This document shows positions 25,479 through 31,691 of a stretch of DNA of 64,000 nt, piece after piece (within the stretch, counting starts at the first letter, position 1; each line of letters starts with the position of its first letter). Source of the stretch: Bacteroidales bacterium (lineage in GTDB: Bacteria; Bacteroidota; Bacteroidia; Bacteroidales; UBA932); the NCBI GenBank assembly GCA_024401695.1, contig JAKSKN010000001.1, positions 186,001 through 250,000 on the forward strand. The letters are read 5' to 3'. Both the position numbers and the translations under genes were made by a program. A model generated the notes under the pieces. It had not been told where the DNA came from and made no database searches. It worked only from the letters and a program-made list of their open reading frames with translations.

Positions 25479-26019
25479 CTTGTGACTCTCCAGTAGTGCA
25501 TGCGTTACGACTTGTATCATAACTCCTACCTTTTCTCGCCTTTCGGCGTGAGGTCACATCGCGGGGTGATTGACAGCACCCTCCGTCACCCGGCTTGCCG
25601 GATGGCGACTGTATCTTCGGATGCTCGGTACCCTTCAGGTACTCAAGCCCCAGCTGATACAGATTCATCGCACCGATTCTATCGTCGTCTGACTGATAAC
25701 CGCAGTGCGAACACTTGTAAACATGATTTTGTTTGTCACGATTATGCTTGTCGATAGAACCACATATCTGTCCTTCGTCCTAACTCTCTCGGTAGCTCCG
25801 CGTATGCCGCTGAGGTTCTCAAGAACGAACAGAGTTCCTGCAGAATTGTTTTCAACGAGTGCCCTTGCTGATGCAGTGATTCACATCACACATCCATCTC
25901 TTCTCTCGCTGGCCGATCATCTTGAGACGATGTCTGGCCGATGGGGTTCCTCTCTGCTGGAGTTCTTTACGAAGAGCAAGGAACTTCGCATGCCTTGTCA
26001 CGGGTATATACAGGAAAAG
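25471..26019 (-). pseudogene. tnpB: tnpB relic (IS200/IS605 family)
   Basis: The minus strand reads pieces of TnpB in order but in shifted frames: RKELQQRGTPSARHRLKMI and DVNHCISK; after a one-base insertion near 25860, TLFVLENLSGIRGATERVR; after a deletion near 25765, the zinc finger YKCSHCGYQSDDDRIGAMN and QLGLEYL. ENLSGIR holds a catalytic acidic residue of the RuvC fold, and the CxxC knuckle is that of TnpB. The N-terminal third and the first RuvC motif are missing, so it cannot make an active nuclease. The stretch 25308-25455 has only the ATPase fragment and a plus-strand TATCTTTG box at 25360. Confidence 0.88.
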
Positions 26020-26074
26020 TTACAAAAATTTATATGTTCAGACTGGCAAAATTTGCATCGTTATTTTTTGAAGT

Positions 26075-26101
26075 AAAGACCGTTCTGAGCAAGTTGCTAT
26101 A
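26075..26101 (+). repeat. Left arm of an interrupted 51-bp repeat
   Basis: These 27 bases are the reverse complement of 58363-58389. Together with 26167-26190 they make up the complete 51-bp unit that lies uninterrupted at 58339-58389. Confidence 0.9.
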
Positions 26102-26166
26102 ACTCAATAAAATAAACGAAATGACCCCCACGAAATTCAGAGGGGTCATTTCGCGTAATTATTGTT
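26102..26166. mobile_element. 65-bp hairpin (MITE/REP-like) insertion
   Basis: Sits precisely between the two arms of the 51-bp repeat. Its core (26117-26153) is a long hairpin with GAAATGACCCC / GGGGTCATTTC arms around GAA-A-TTC. The outer ends are imperfect inverted repeats (AACTCAATAA and TTATTGTT). A near-identical hairpin core occurs at 42493-42527 after folE. The empty copy at 58 kb supports true insertion. No protein is encoded. Confidence 0.65.
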
Positions 26167-26190
26167 ATATCAGTTACTTCCACAGAACAC
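26167..26190 (+). repeat. Right arm of the interrupted 51-bp repeat
   Basis: 24 bases, reverse complement of 58339-58362. Confidence 0.9.
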
Positions 26191-26289
26191 AAGTGAGTAG
26201 AGCTTCGCAGCGGCAGCAGGGCGTGATGGAGGCAGGTCGCAATTCCTCCCAGAAACTGAAGATTTCTGGGTTTCCTTGCGACGAGGAAT

Positions 26290-26363
26290 ATGAAGGAAAA
26301 GAGCGAACGGGGAAGGGCGGGTAGCTTAGTGGCAAAGAAGCGGAGAATTCTACGGAGTTCTCC
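26290..26363 (+). pseudogene. tRNA-Thr relic with 54-bp internal deletion
   Basis: Bases 26290-26337 match 30522-30569 (25 bases of leader plus the first 23 bases of tRNA-Thr), and the following bases match the terminator that follows the intact tRNA gene. The missing 54 bases lie between two GCAAAG repeats in the intact copy (30564 and 30618), so recombination or slippage between them explains the loss. Anticodon, T arm and 3' acceptor are gone. Confidence 0.88.
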
Positions 26364-26379
26364 TCTTTTCGTTGAAAAC

Positions 26380-26410
26380 TTGCGAGTACGCAAATAAGTA
26401 CTTATATTTG
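26380..26410 (+). promoter_or_regulatory. Promoter and likely operator of the toxin-antitoxin operon
   Basis: TTG at 26380-26382, a 20-base spacer and TATATTTG at 26403-26410, a full Bacteroidetes promoter. The -33 region overlaps an inverted repeat TTGCG-AGTA-CGCAA (26380-26393), a good site for autorepression by the antitoxin. Confidence 0.65.
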
Positions 26411-26425
26411 CAAAAAGATTATAAA

Positions 26426-26680
26426 ATGAGAACGGCAAATTATACAGAATTGCGAAAAAATCTGCGGGAACACATTGATGCTGTAATAGCAGACAATGAT
26501 GCTCTCATTGTGGACAGGGGCAACAATACGGGAGTCGTAATGATATCTCTTGAAGAATATAATGCCATAATGGAGACAGAATATATAATGTCAAACCAGG
26601 CCGTACTGAATGATATTCAAAGGAGTCTGTCCGAGATTGCTGACGGGAAGGGAGTGGAAGTGGATATCAACTCGTTATGA
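26426..26680 (+). CDS. Antitoxin of the YefM/Phd family
   Basis: 84 residues from MRTANYTELRKNLREHIDAV, the standard opening of YefM-type antitoxins. DRGNNTGVVMISLEEYNAI completes the DNA-binding N-terminal domain, and the acidic tail ending DGKGVEVDINSL would wrap the toxin. The start is set by the promoter just upstream; an earlier in-frame start would lie upstream of the transcription start. Its stop overlaps the toxin start by 4 bases. Confidence 0.93.
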   Translation: MRTANYTELRKNLREHIDAVIADNDALIVDRGNNTGVVMISLEEYNAIMETEYIMSNQAVLNDIQRSLSEIADGKGVEVDINSL

Positions 26681-26943
26681 AAATCGTATTTTCACCTACG
26701 GCACTGGAACATCTGGAGTATTGGCGCAAGACCAGTCCCGCTACCGTTGCCAAAATCAAGATCATCCTATCGGATATATCCGAGCACCCATTTTCCGGCA
26801 TTGCAAAGCCCGAGCCGCTGAAAGGGCCTCTCAAGGGATTGTGGTCCAGAAGAATAAATCAGGAACATAGATTGATCTATAAGGTTGAGGGGCAGGAGAT
26901 CCAGGTACTGGTGCTTTCAATGAGATACCATTACAACAAATAA
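26677..26943 (+). CDS. Toxin of the YoeB/RelE family
   Basis: 88 residues. Conserved YoeB features: MKIVFSPTALEHLEYW, then EPLKGPLKGLWSRRI, then HRLIYKVEGQEIQVLVLSMR and a terminal HYNK that carries the catalytic His-Tyr. Such toxins cut mRNA at the ribosome A site. The intact active-site end indicates a functional pair. Confidence 0.93.
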   Translation: MKIVFSPTALEHLEYWRKTSPATVAKIKIILSDISEHPFSGIAKPEPLKGPLKGLWSRRINQEHRLIYKVEGQEIQVLVLSMRYHYNK

Positions 26944-26978
26944 ACCTTCAAGGTTCGATTTCCTATGAACCTAATTAA

Positions 26979-27050
26979 CAGCCCCGTCACCTGTGACGGG
27001 TCGGCTTTGGCAAGCATTTCTGCTTCAAGGATACTATGAATCTTCTTCAT
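26979..27050 (-). pseudogene. N-terminal relic of an AlkD-like gene
   Basis: The minus strand reads MKKIHSILEAEMLAKADPSQ then VTGL from an ATG at 27050. The segment MLAKADPSQVTGL matches MLVSADPSQVAGL at the N-terminus of the intact AlkD-like protein at 33136-33852. After about 24 codons similarity ends, and the frame runs to a stop at 26931 inside the toxin gene. Confidence 0.65.
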
Positions 27051-27064
27051 CAAAAGATAGTAAT

Positions 27065-28342
27065 TTATGCCAGAAGCCATTCAATGGCTGATTTGATATG
27101 AATCGTTTTGCCGTTAATGGTTACGTTACGTGTATCCGAAAAAGCTATCAGTGTAAGATTATTGCATTTCAACAGTCCCGAAGCCAAAACCAGAGCAGAT
27201 GTCTCTCTATCGTATGCTTTCTTGGAATCGATATCATATGAGACCTGTATCAACTCAAGTGCCTCATTTTTATCGCAGACGACAAAATCCACCTCTTTCC
27301 CGGTTGTGGCTTGCTTGTAATAATAAACGTCCAGAAAATCGCTTGCACATCTGCGGAGAAGTTCAATATATACAACGTTTTCCAACCTCCACCCGATATT
27401 TTCAGCCGCCATGGAATTGGCCCGGTTGTTCTGAAGCCCGGGATCAACTATGTAGGACTTATCACCGCGTATGCGTTCCTTGCTCTTGAATGAATGCTTT
27501 GTAAGCAACTGTATGAGAAAAGCCTGCTGTAAATATGAAACGTATTTTTGAACAGTCTTGTCAGACAATTTGAACAGCTCGGACAATTCATCGTAGTTCA
27601 CCTCCTGACAGGAATTGCTGATAAGATGACCGGCTATCTTTTTCAAGGCATCCACATTCCGGATTTTGAAACGCTTTTTAATGTCTTTTGTCAGAATTGC
27701 ATCTATCAGGCTCTCAACGTATCCTCGTTTGTTCCGGAGATTCTGCATTTCAGGGAAGCCGCCATTATTGATATAGTTATAGAATGCCCTTTTCCGTTCG
27801 GCATCCGCCTTGGTTGTAATGCCTGTCATATCAACATTATGGAAAGAACAATACTCCGAGAATGAGAACGGGAAAAGCTTAATCTCATTGTAGCGCCCAG
27901 AAAGGTGTGTTGCGAGTTCGCCGCTAAGCAATTTGGCATTGCTGCCGGTCACGAAGATATGAAGGTCCGTACGCAGAAGGCGGTTTACAAACAGATACCA
28001 CCCGTCAACATCCTGTATCTCGTCAAGGAAAAGATATTTATAATCGGTTCCATATAACTGATAAACACAAGAAAGGACGGTATTCAAGTCCTCGGTCTGG
28101 AGATTGGCAAGACGGTCATCGTCAAGGTTGACATAAGCATATTCGACTTTGCGCTCAGTGAGAACCTTGTGGCATAGTGTGGACTTCCCGCTTCGACGGA
28201 CTCCGATGACGACCTGCGCTTGAGTACTGTCAAAATCGAACAAGGATTCTTCTTTTCTGGTCACCAGTCTTTTGGTCCGGAAGTTCCTTATCTCCTCTTT
28301 CTGCTCTGCAAGGACCTGCAATATTATCTTTTCGCTAAACAT
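27065..28342 (-). CDS. AAA ATPase with DUF4143 C-terminus
   Basis: 425 residues from MFSEKIILQVL. Walker A GVRRSGKST at 47-55 and Walker B YLFLDEIQD near 101-109 mark the AAA_14 domain; the C-terminal half is DUF4143, with the KEVDFVVCDKNEALELIQV segment that resembles a PD-(D/E)XK-like core. These proteins are abundant in Bacteroidetes and their role is not established. I chose this start because a TATCTTTG promoter box covers 28364-28371, which rules out the ATG at 28366. Its 5' end overlaps the 3' end of the sigma-like gene by 19 bases. Confidence 0.88.
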   Translation of the reverse strand: MFSEKIILQVLAEQKEEIRNFRTKRLVTRKEESLFDFDSTQAQVVIGVRRSGKSTLCHKVLTERKVEYAYVNLDDDRLANLQTEDLNTVLSCVYQLYGTDYKYLFLDEIQDVDGWYLFVNRLLRTDLHIFVTGSNAKLLSGELATHLSGRYNEIKLFPFSFSEYCSFHNVDMTGITTKADAERKRAFYNYINNGGFPEMQNLRNKRGYVESLIDAILTKDIKKRFKIRNVDALKKIAGHLISNSCQEVNYDELSELFKLSDKTVQKYVSYLQQAFLIQLLTKHSFKSKERIRGDKSYIVDPGLQNNRANSMAAENIGWRLENVVYIELLRRCASDFLDVYYYKQATTGKEVDFVVCDKNEALELIQVSYDIDSKKAYDRETSALVLASGLLKCNNLTLIAFSDTRNVTINGKTIHIKSAIEWLLA

Positions 28343-29289
28343 AAGTACGATATTTTGCCTATGCAAAGATAGTTAAAATCCGATAAAATCGAATAATTCA
28401 TTGAATTAATCCGATAAATCGGCATTTGCGGAGTATTGAATTCCGATAATTTTGGCGTATAGGCCGGAAAATCTTCACCATCATGCAAAACCATATCCGG
28501 AGACTCCGTCGCATAACTGTAACGCATGGCATTGATTTCCTCCGCCTGAGTGAACTGATTTATCGTCTCGGCATAATAGGATGACAACAGATCATACCAG
28601 CCGCCGAAATCCGCATCCAACCTGTCCCTCATCTCCAAAGCATTCATATTCAGCAGCAAACGCTCGCCAGCGAGTATGCGCCCTTTCACCTGCATTGCAA
28701 AAGCCTTCACCCTATTGCACAGAACCCTATAATAAATATGACTGAGCCCCAGAACCAAGGCCACATCCTTCTGCGGCAAAGCACGATTCCTGTCAAGATA
28801 CGTCAGAATCAGGCGCATGAAAACAAAACGCTGGACAAGCGGAAGTTCCTGATAGCAGTAGGCTATCATTGCAGAGAGGACTTTTTGCAGTTTGTCCTGC
28901 GGATTGTTTTGCAGTTTGTCCTGCGGACAGTCGGGACAATCTGACAAATCGGATATATCAACGGCAGCAGCAGGCACCCCATAACGGGACTTCTTGCTCA
29001 CGAAATTCCTGAATGTAGTGAGTATCCAGGCCTCAGCAGCAGAAGCATCCCTCAACTCCCTGAAAATGGAATAAGCATTGTTCGCATCACCCCTCAAATA
29101 CAGGAAAAACTCCTGCAAGGCATCCTCAAACGCGAAAGGGGACCTCTTCTCATACGCTCGGAACCGCCTCAGAAATCTCGGCCTCAAAGATTCAGTCAAT
29201 ACCCTGTAAAGAGCTTTATCCCGAGACCCGATATCCATCTCCTCATCCAAAACCAGAGCAATGAGCTTTGCAGATTCAACATTTTCCAT
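28324..29289 (-). CDS. Sigma-70-like/HTH regulatory protein (weak match)
   Basis: 321 residues. Residues about 50-105 (FAFEDALQEFFLYLRGD and AWILTTFRNFVSKKSRYG) resemble sigma region 2, and about 185-215 (LPQKDVALVLGLSHIYYRV) resembles a region-4 helix-turn-helix. In between is a duplicated QDKLQ motif. The long C-terminal part (from 220) is not recognised. It reads away from the shared promoter/leader at 29340-29390 and could control it (inference). Its last codons contain the promoter of the downstream ATPase. Confidence 0.6.
   Translation of the reverse strand: MENVESAKLIALVLDEEMDIGSRDKALYRVLTESLRPRFLRRFRAYEKRSPFAFEDALQEFFLYLRGDANNAYSIFRELRDASAAEAWILTTFRNFVSKKSRYGVPAAAVDISDLSDCPDCPQDKLQNNPQDKLQKVLSAMIAYCYQELPLVQRFVFMRLILTYLDRNRALPQKDVALVLGLSHIYYRVLCNRVKAFAMQVKGRILAGERLLLNMNALEMRDRLDADFGGWYDLLSSYYAETINQFTQAEEINAMRYSYATESPDMVLHDGEDFPAYTPKLSEFNTPQMPIYRINSMNYSILSDFNYLCIGKISYLCLAKR
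28364..28371 (-). promoter_or_regulatory. -7 box of the DUF4143 ATPase gene
   Basis: TATCTTTG on the minus strand, lying inside the 3' end of the sigma-like gene, 21 bases before the ATG at 28342. Confidence 0.6.
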
Positions 29290-29307
29290 TCGTCCGTTTT
29301 TTATCAG

Positions 29308-29333
29308 CGAAGATAGTAATATATTTTTATTAC
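29308..29333 (-). promoter_or_regulatory. Promoter region of the sigma-like gene with an inverted repeat
   Basis: Minus strand shows TTG, a 17-base spacer and TATCTTCG, a near match to the Bacteroidetes promoter. An inverted repeat GTAATA / TATTAC (29316-29333) lies in the spacer and resembles the palindrome upstream of the HTH gene at 31588-31605. Confidence 0.4.
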
Positions 29334-29339
29334 AAAACC

Positions 29340-29390
29340 TGTAACATTTCGTCTTTGCCTGGTACTATTAGGGTGAAATGAAAAAAACTT
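29340..29390 (+). promoter_or_regulatory. Conserved promoter/leader, copy 1
   Basis: TGTAAC, 15 bases, GGTACTAT, then AGGGTGAAATGAAAAA. The same block occurs at 31641-31686 in front of the ORF6N gene. TGTAAC with a second box 15 bases later is what ECF-sigma promoters of Bacteroidetes look like, so a non-housekeeping sigma factor is a reasonable guess. Confidence 0.55.
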
Positions 29391-29400
29391 TAGCATCATC

Positions 29401-30192
29401 ATGAAGAAAATGAACGCAATGCTCGCAGTGGTCGAGCAAAGTGCATCGCAATGCACGAAGAATCTGAAGGAACTTGCCACTTGTTTCAAGAAGGACACCG
29501 GCGATTTCCTGGGTGTCAAGAAAACCTATACTGCACGCGAAGGATATGCAGACGACCCTTCCAAGCGAGGTTTCAAGCGTGTGGTATCAACTGTAGATGA
29601 GAAGATTGAGGCCCTGCAAAAAGAACTTCTGGCCCATCTCACCGACCTCTTTAGTATCGAGCGCACCAACAGCATTGGGGCAGCCAAGGTGCCACTTGTT
29701 GTCGAGGGCCACGACTTCGGCGAACTGACAGCAATCGAGCTTATGCGTCTGAAGTCGTTCCTCATGCGGGAGGAGTTCGAGCAGATATACAATGCCATCC
29801 CCGTTCGTTCCGATGCCGAGGAGTGGGCACGCACGACTGATTCCGACTATGAAGGACGCGAGATTTGGGAAACGCCTCTGATAAAGGGTGTTGCAAAGAC
29901 GTCAGAGAACGAGGAGGTCATCCTCAAAGATCCGAACCTGAACCCTGAAAGCCTTCCTGCCAACTATGTAGCAAAGACAACCGTAAAGCGCAGGACAGTT
30001 GAGGTGGGCGACTATACGGCTCAGACTTTCTCCGGAGAATGGAACTTGCGCCAGCGCTCCGAGCTCCTTCGCCGTCGTGCCATTCTGCTCAAAGCGGTTA
30101 TTGAAGCACTCAAAGTGGTGAATGATGTAGAGGCGGTCGCGTCAGATATACAGGTGGAAGCCCTTCTCAACTATATTCATTACGGGAAATAA
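29401..30192 (+). CDS. Unrecognised protein downstream of the conserved leader
   Basis: 263 residues, soluble, charged, without signal peptide or membrane segments. It starts MKKMNAMLAVVEQSASQCTK. The middle (VVSTVDEKIEALQKELLAHL) is likely a coiled-coil-like helix. I do not recognise the family. It is set divergently to the sigma-like gene and shares its upstream leader with the ORF6N gene at 31692, so the two are probably co-regulated. Codon use and composition look normal, so it is probably a real gene. Confidence 0.7.
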   Translation: MKKMNAMLAVVEQSASQCTKNLKELATCFKKDTGDFLGVKKTYTAREGYADDPSKRGFKRVVSTVDEKIEALQKELLAHLTDLFSIERTNSIGAAKVPLVVEGHDFGELTAIELMRLKSFLMREEFEQIYNAIPVRSDAEEWARTTDSDYEGREIWETPLIKGVAKTSENEEVILKDPNLNPESLPANYVAKTTVKRRTVEVGDYTAQTFSGEWNLRQRSELLRRRAILLKAVIEALKVVNDVEAVASDIQVEALLNYIHYGK

Positions 30193-30393
30193 CCAGGGCA
30201 AATGCCCACAACAATAATTGACTGAAGCTTTACTTTTTACCCATCAGCATTATGCCGCCCGAATATGGACATTGCTCATAATGGAGCACATCGTCAATAT
30301 GGCACAAAGCATTAGCATCGAGTCAAAAGCATAGGCTTTAGCCTTACCGGTCGAAGACTGCTGGAATACGTGATTCATGAGAACCTGAAGACT

Positions 30394-30418
30394 GCAAGTT
30401 CGAGTCTTGCATCCGCCT
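30394..30418 (+). pseudogene. 3' half of a tRNA (T arm and acceptor)
   Basis: GCAAG-TTCGAGT-CTTGC forms a perfect T arm, followed by ATCCGCC and T as a 3' acceptor strand. No matching D or anticodon arm lies upstream. The rest of 30193-30393 holds no feature I can name. Confidence 0.6.
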
Positions 30419-30435
30419 CAAACATCATTCAACAT

Positions 30436-30462
30436 GGCGGATTGGTGCAATGGTCAACACAT
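30436..30462 (+). pseudogene. 5' half of a tRNA (acceptor and D arm)
   Basis: GGCGGAT is the exact complement of the acceptor strand ATCCGCC at 30411-30417, and a D-arm-like GTG...CAC follows. The 5' half lies after the 3' half, so they are halves of two copies, the middle of each lost, or a rearranged gene. Confidence 0.5.
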
Positions 30463-30546
30463 CGGGGACACAGCCTTAGCATCATTGCAGCAGGCACATT
30501 CGACAAACTCCAGCCCTGTTCATGAAGGAAAAGAGCGAACGGGGAA

Positions 30547-30618
30547 GGGCGGGTAGCTTAGTGGCAAAGCACACGACTTGTAATCATGAGATCGTAGGTT
30601 CGACTCCTACCCCGCCTG
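30547..30618 (+). tRNA. tRNA-Thr (anticodon TGT)
   Basis: Full cloverleaf: acceptor GGGCGGG / CCCGCCT (one G-T pair), D stem GCTT / AAGC, anticodon loop CTTGTAA with TGT, T stem GTAGG / CCTAC with loop TTCGACT. The anticodon stem has one C-A mismatch. CCA is not encoded. A partly deleted copy is at 26315-26337. Confidence 0.85.
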
Positions 30619-30624
30619 CAAAGA

Positions 30625-30655
30625 AGCGGAGAATTCTACGGAGTTCTCCGCTTTT
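30625..30655 (+). terminator. Rho-independent terminator after tRNA-Thr
   Basis: Perfect 9-bp stem AGCGGAGAA / TTCTCCGCT with a 10-base loop, followed by TTTT. The same sequence, with a damaged right arm, follows the tRNA relic at 26 kb. Confidence 0.85.
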
Positions 30656-30694
30656 GCATGGTTGGAAAAAACACTTTTAATTTCAAAAAATCAC

Positions 30695-30834
30695 TATCTT
30701 TGCAACAAATCGTGAATCCGGATGGGAATGGTGAAAGTGCAAAGTCCCGCATGGCCTGCCCTAACTTTCAAAGTAATTCCGCTCACGTGGGCAAATCTAC
30801 GAGGCAGTCTCTAACGAGGCTGCCTTGCTTTTGT
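30695..30834 (+). ncRNA. Candidate small RNA between a promoter box and a terminator-like hairpin
   Basis: TATCTTTG at 30695-30702 and a hairpin AGGCAG / CTGCCT at 30802-30825 followed by a T-rich stretch would bound a transcript of about 125 bases. Internal pairing TGCCC / GGGCA is possible. It contains GGGAA, GGTGAAA and AGTCCCGC in an order reminiscent of the cobalamin riboswitch core, but no B12 box follows and no cobalamin gene is near. The 3' end overlaps the 3' end of the HTH gene in antisense. Confidence 0.3.
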
Positions 30835-31572
30835 AATTACCGGCTCAATGGCGGTGATGCAGTATTGCACCTTCATCTTGTCACTTCGCTTGACTCCCAC
30901 CATCAACTTTACCCTACCGATTCCGGGAAGATTGTGACGCATCTGCAACATCTTCTGGAACTGCTTCTGGTTTGCGTTATGCTGTTTAGGGGCAAGTTCC
31001 CTATCAAGAACAGATTCCCTCAATATTGCGCTCAACTGCAGGACAGCCAATGTCGAAAGATATGTCAACGCAGCGTGCCCGGCAGTCTCTTGAATCGAGA
31101 TGTATTTGACATAAATGTAATCCTGAAGGCTGTCATTGAACACTCTCAGTTCCGGATTCAGAATTTTCCAATGAGCATAAAAGGCCTGAATCAATTTCTG
31201 CCGCTTCCTCCTATCCTCCACACTGTCCCCCGTAGGGATATCCTCTGGCGCAATTTCAAAAGAATCGTCGCAGGAAGTGGCATCCTCCGGAACATCATAC
31301 TCACCCGGGTACTGCTTCGCGAATTCCAGAAACTCCTCGTAAGAAGGCACAGGGAGCTGATAGATATCAAGTTCCTCAGTGTACCCCACAAGAAAAATCC
31401 ACGGCATACCCATCACCTCGGCGGCCTTCTGAATCACCCTGAGGTCCTTGCTCTTGAATAGCGCCCTCACATTCTGCCGCTGAATGCCCATCCTACGGGC
31501 AAACTCCGCCTTCGGCATCCCAATCCTCTCCAGGAGCGCCTCCCCCTTCTCTTCAAAATATATCCTATTCAT
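30811..31572 (-). CDS. HTH (XRE-like) transcriptional regulator
   Basis: 253 residues. An N-terminal helix-turn-helix spans about residues 10-55 (LLERIGMPKAEFARRMGIQR then LRVIQKAAEVMG). The rest is acidic then helical, ending in a basic strand-rich part (GIGRVKLMVGVKRSDKMKV). A TAACTTTG box lies only 4 bases before the ATG, so the message may be almost leaderless. A perfect palindrome lies just upstream, fitting autoregulation. It is divergent from the ORF6N gene. Confidence 0.75.
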   Translation of the reverse strand: MNRIYFEEKGEALLERIGMPKAEFARRMGIQRQNVRALFKSKDLRVIQKAAEVMGMPWIFLVGYTEELDIYQLPVPSYEEFLEFAKQYPGEYDVPEDATSCDDSFEIAPEDIPTGDSVEDRRKRQKLIQAFYAHWKILNPELRVFNDSLQDYIYVKYISIQETAGHAALTYLSTLAVLQLSAILRESVLDRELAPKQHNANQKQFQKMLQMRHNLPGIGRVKLMVGVKRSDKMKVQYCITAIEPVITKARQPR

Positions 31573-31576
31573 ACCC

Positions 31577-31605
31577 CAAAGTTATGCGTAATATTTCAAT
31601 ATTAC
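31577..31605 (-). promoter_or_regulatory. Promoter and operator palindrome of the HTH regulator
   Basis: -7 box TAACTTTG (31577-31584, minus strand) and a perfect 18-bp palindrome GTAATATT-TC-AATATTAC at 31588-31605 in the spacer, the expected place for a repressor site. Confidence 0.6.
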
Positions 31606-31640
31606 AACATTAATTTTATCCAAAAAACTCTCGCAAAAAC

Positions 31641-31686
31641 TGTAACATTTCAGCTTCGTCTGGTACTATAAGGGTGAAATGAAAAA
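31641..31686 (+). promoter_or_regulatory. Conserved promoter/leader, copy 2
   Basis: TGTAAC, 15 bases, GGTACTAT, then AGGGTGAAATGAAAAA, 5 bases before the ATG at 31692. Nearly identical to 29340-29390. Same spacing between the two boxes in both copies. Confidence 0.55.
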
Positions 31687-31691
31687 CCTTT

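Noticed and set aside
25705..26076. A 123-codon plus-strand frame
   Set aside because: It is antisense to the tnpB relic, whose minus-strand pieces clearly match the TnpB family.
30708..30800. Cobalamin riboswitch
   Set aside because: Core-like bases are present but the B12 box and a cobalamin-related downstream gene are missing, so I list it only as an unnamed RNA candidate.
30658..31461. A 267-codon plus-strand frame opposite the HTH regulator
   Set aside because: The start precedes the candidate small RNA and the body is antisense to the HTH gene; no domain seen.
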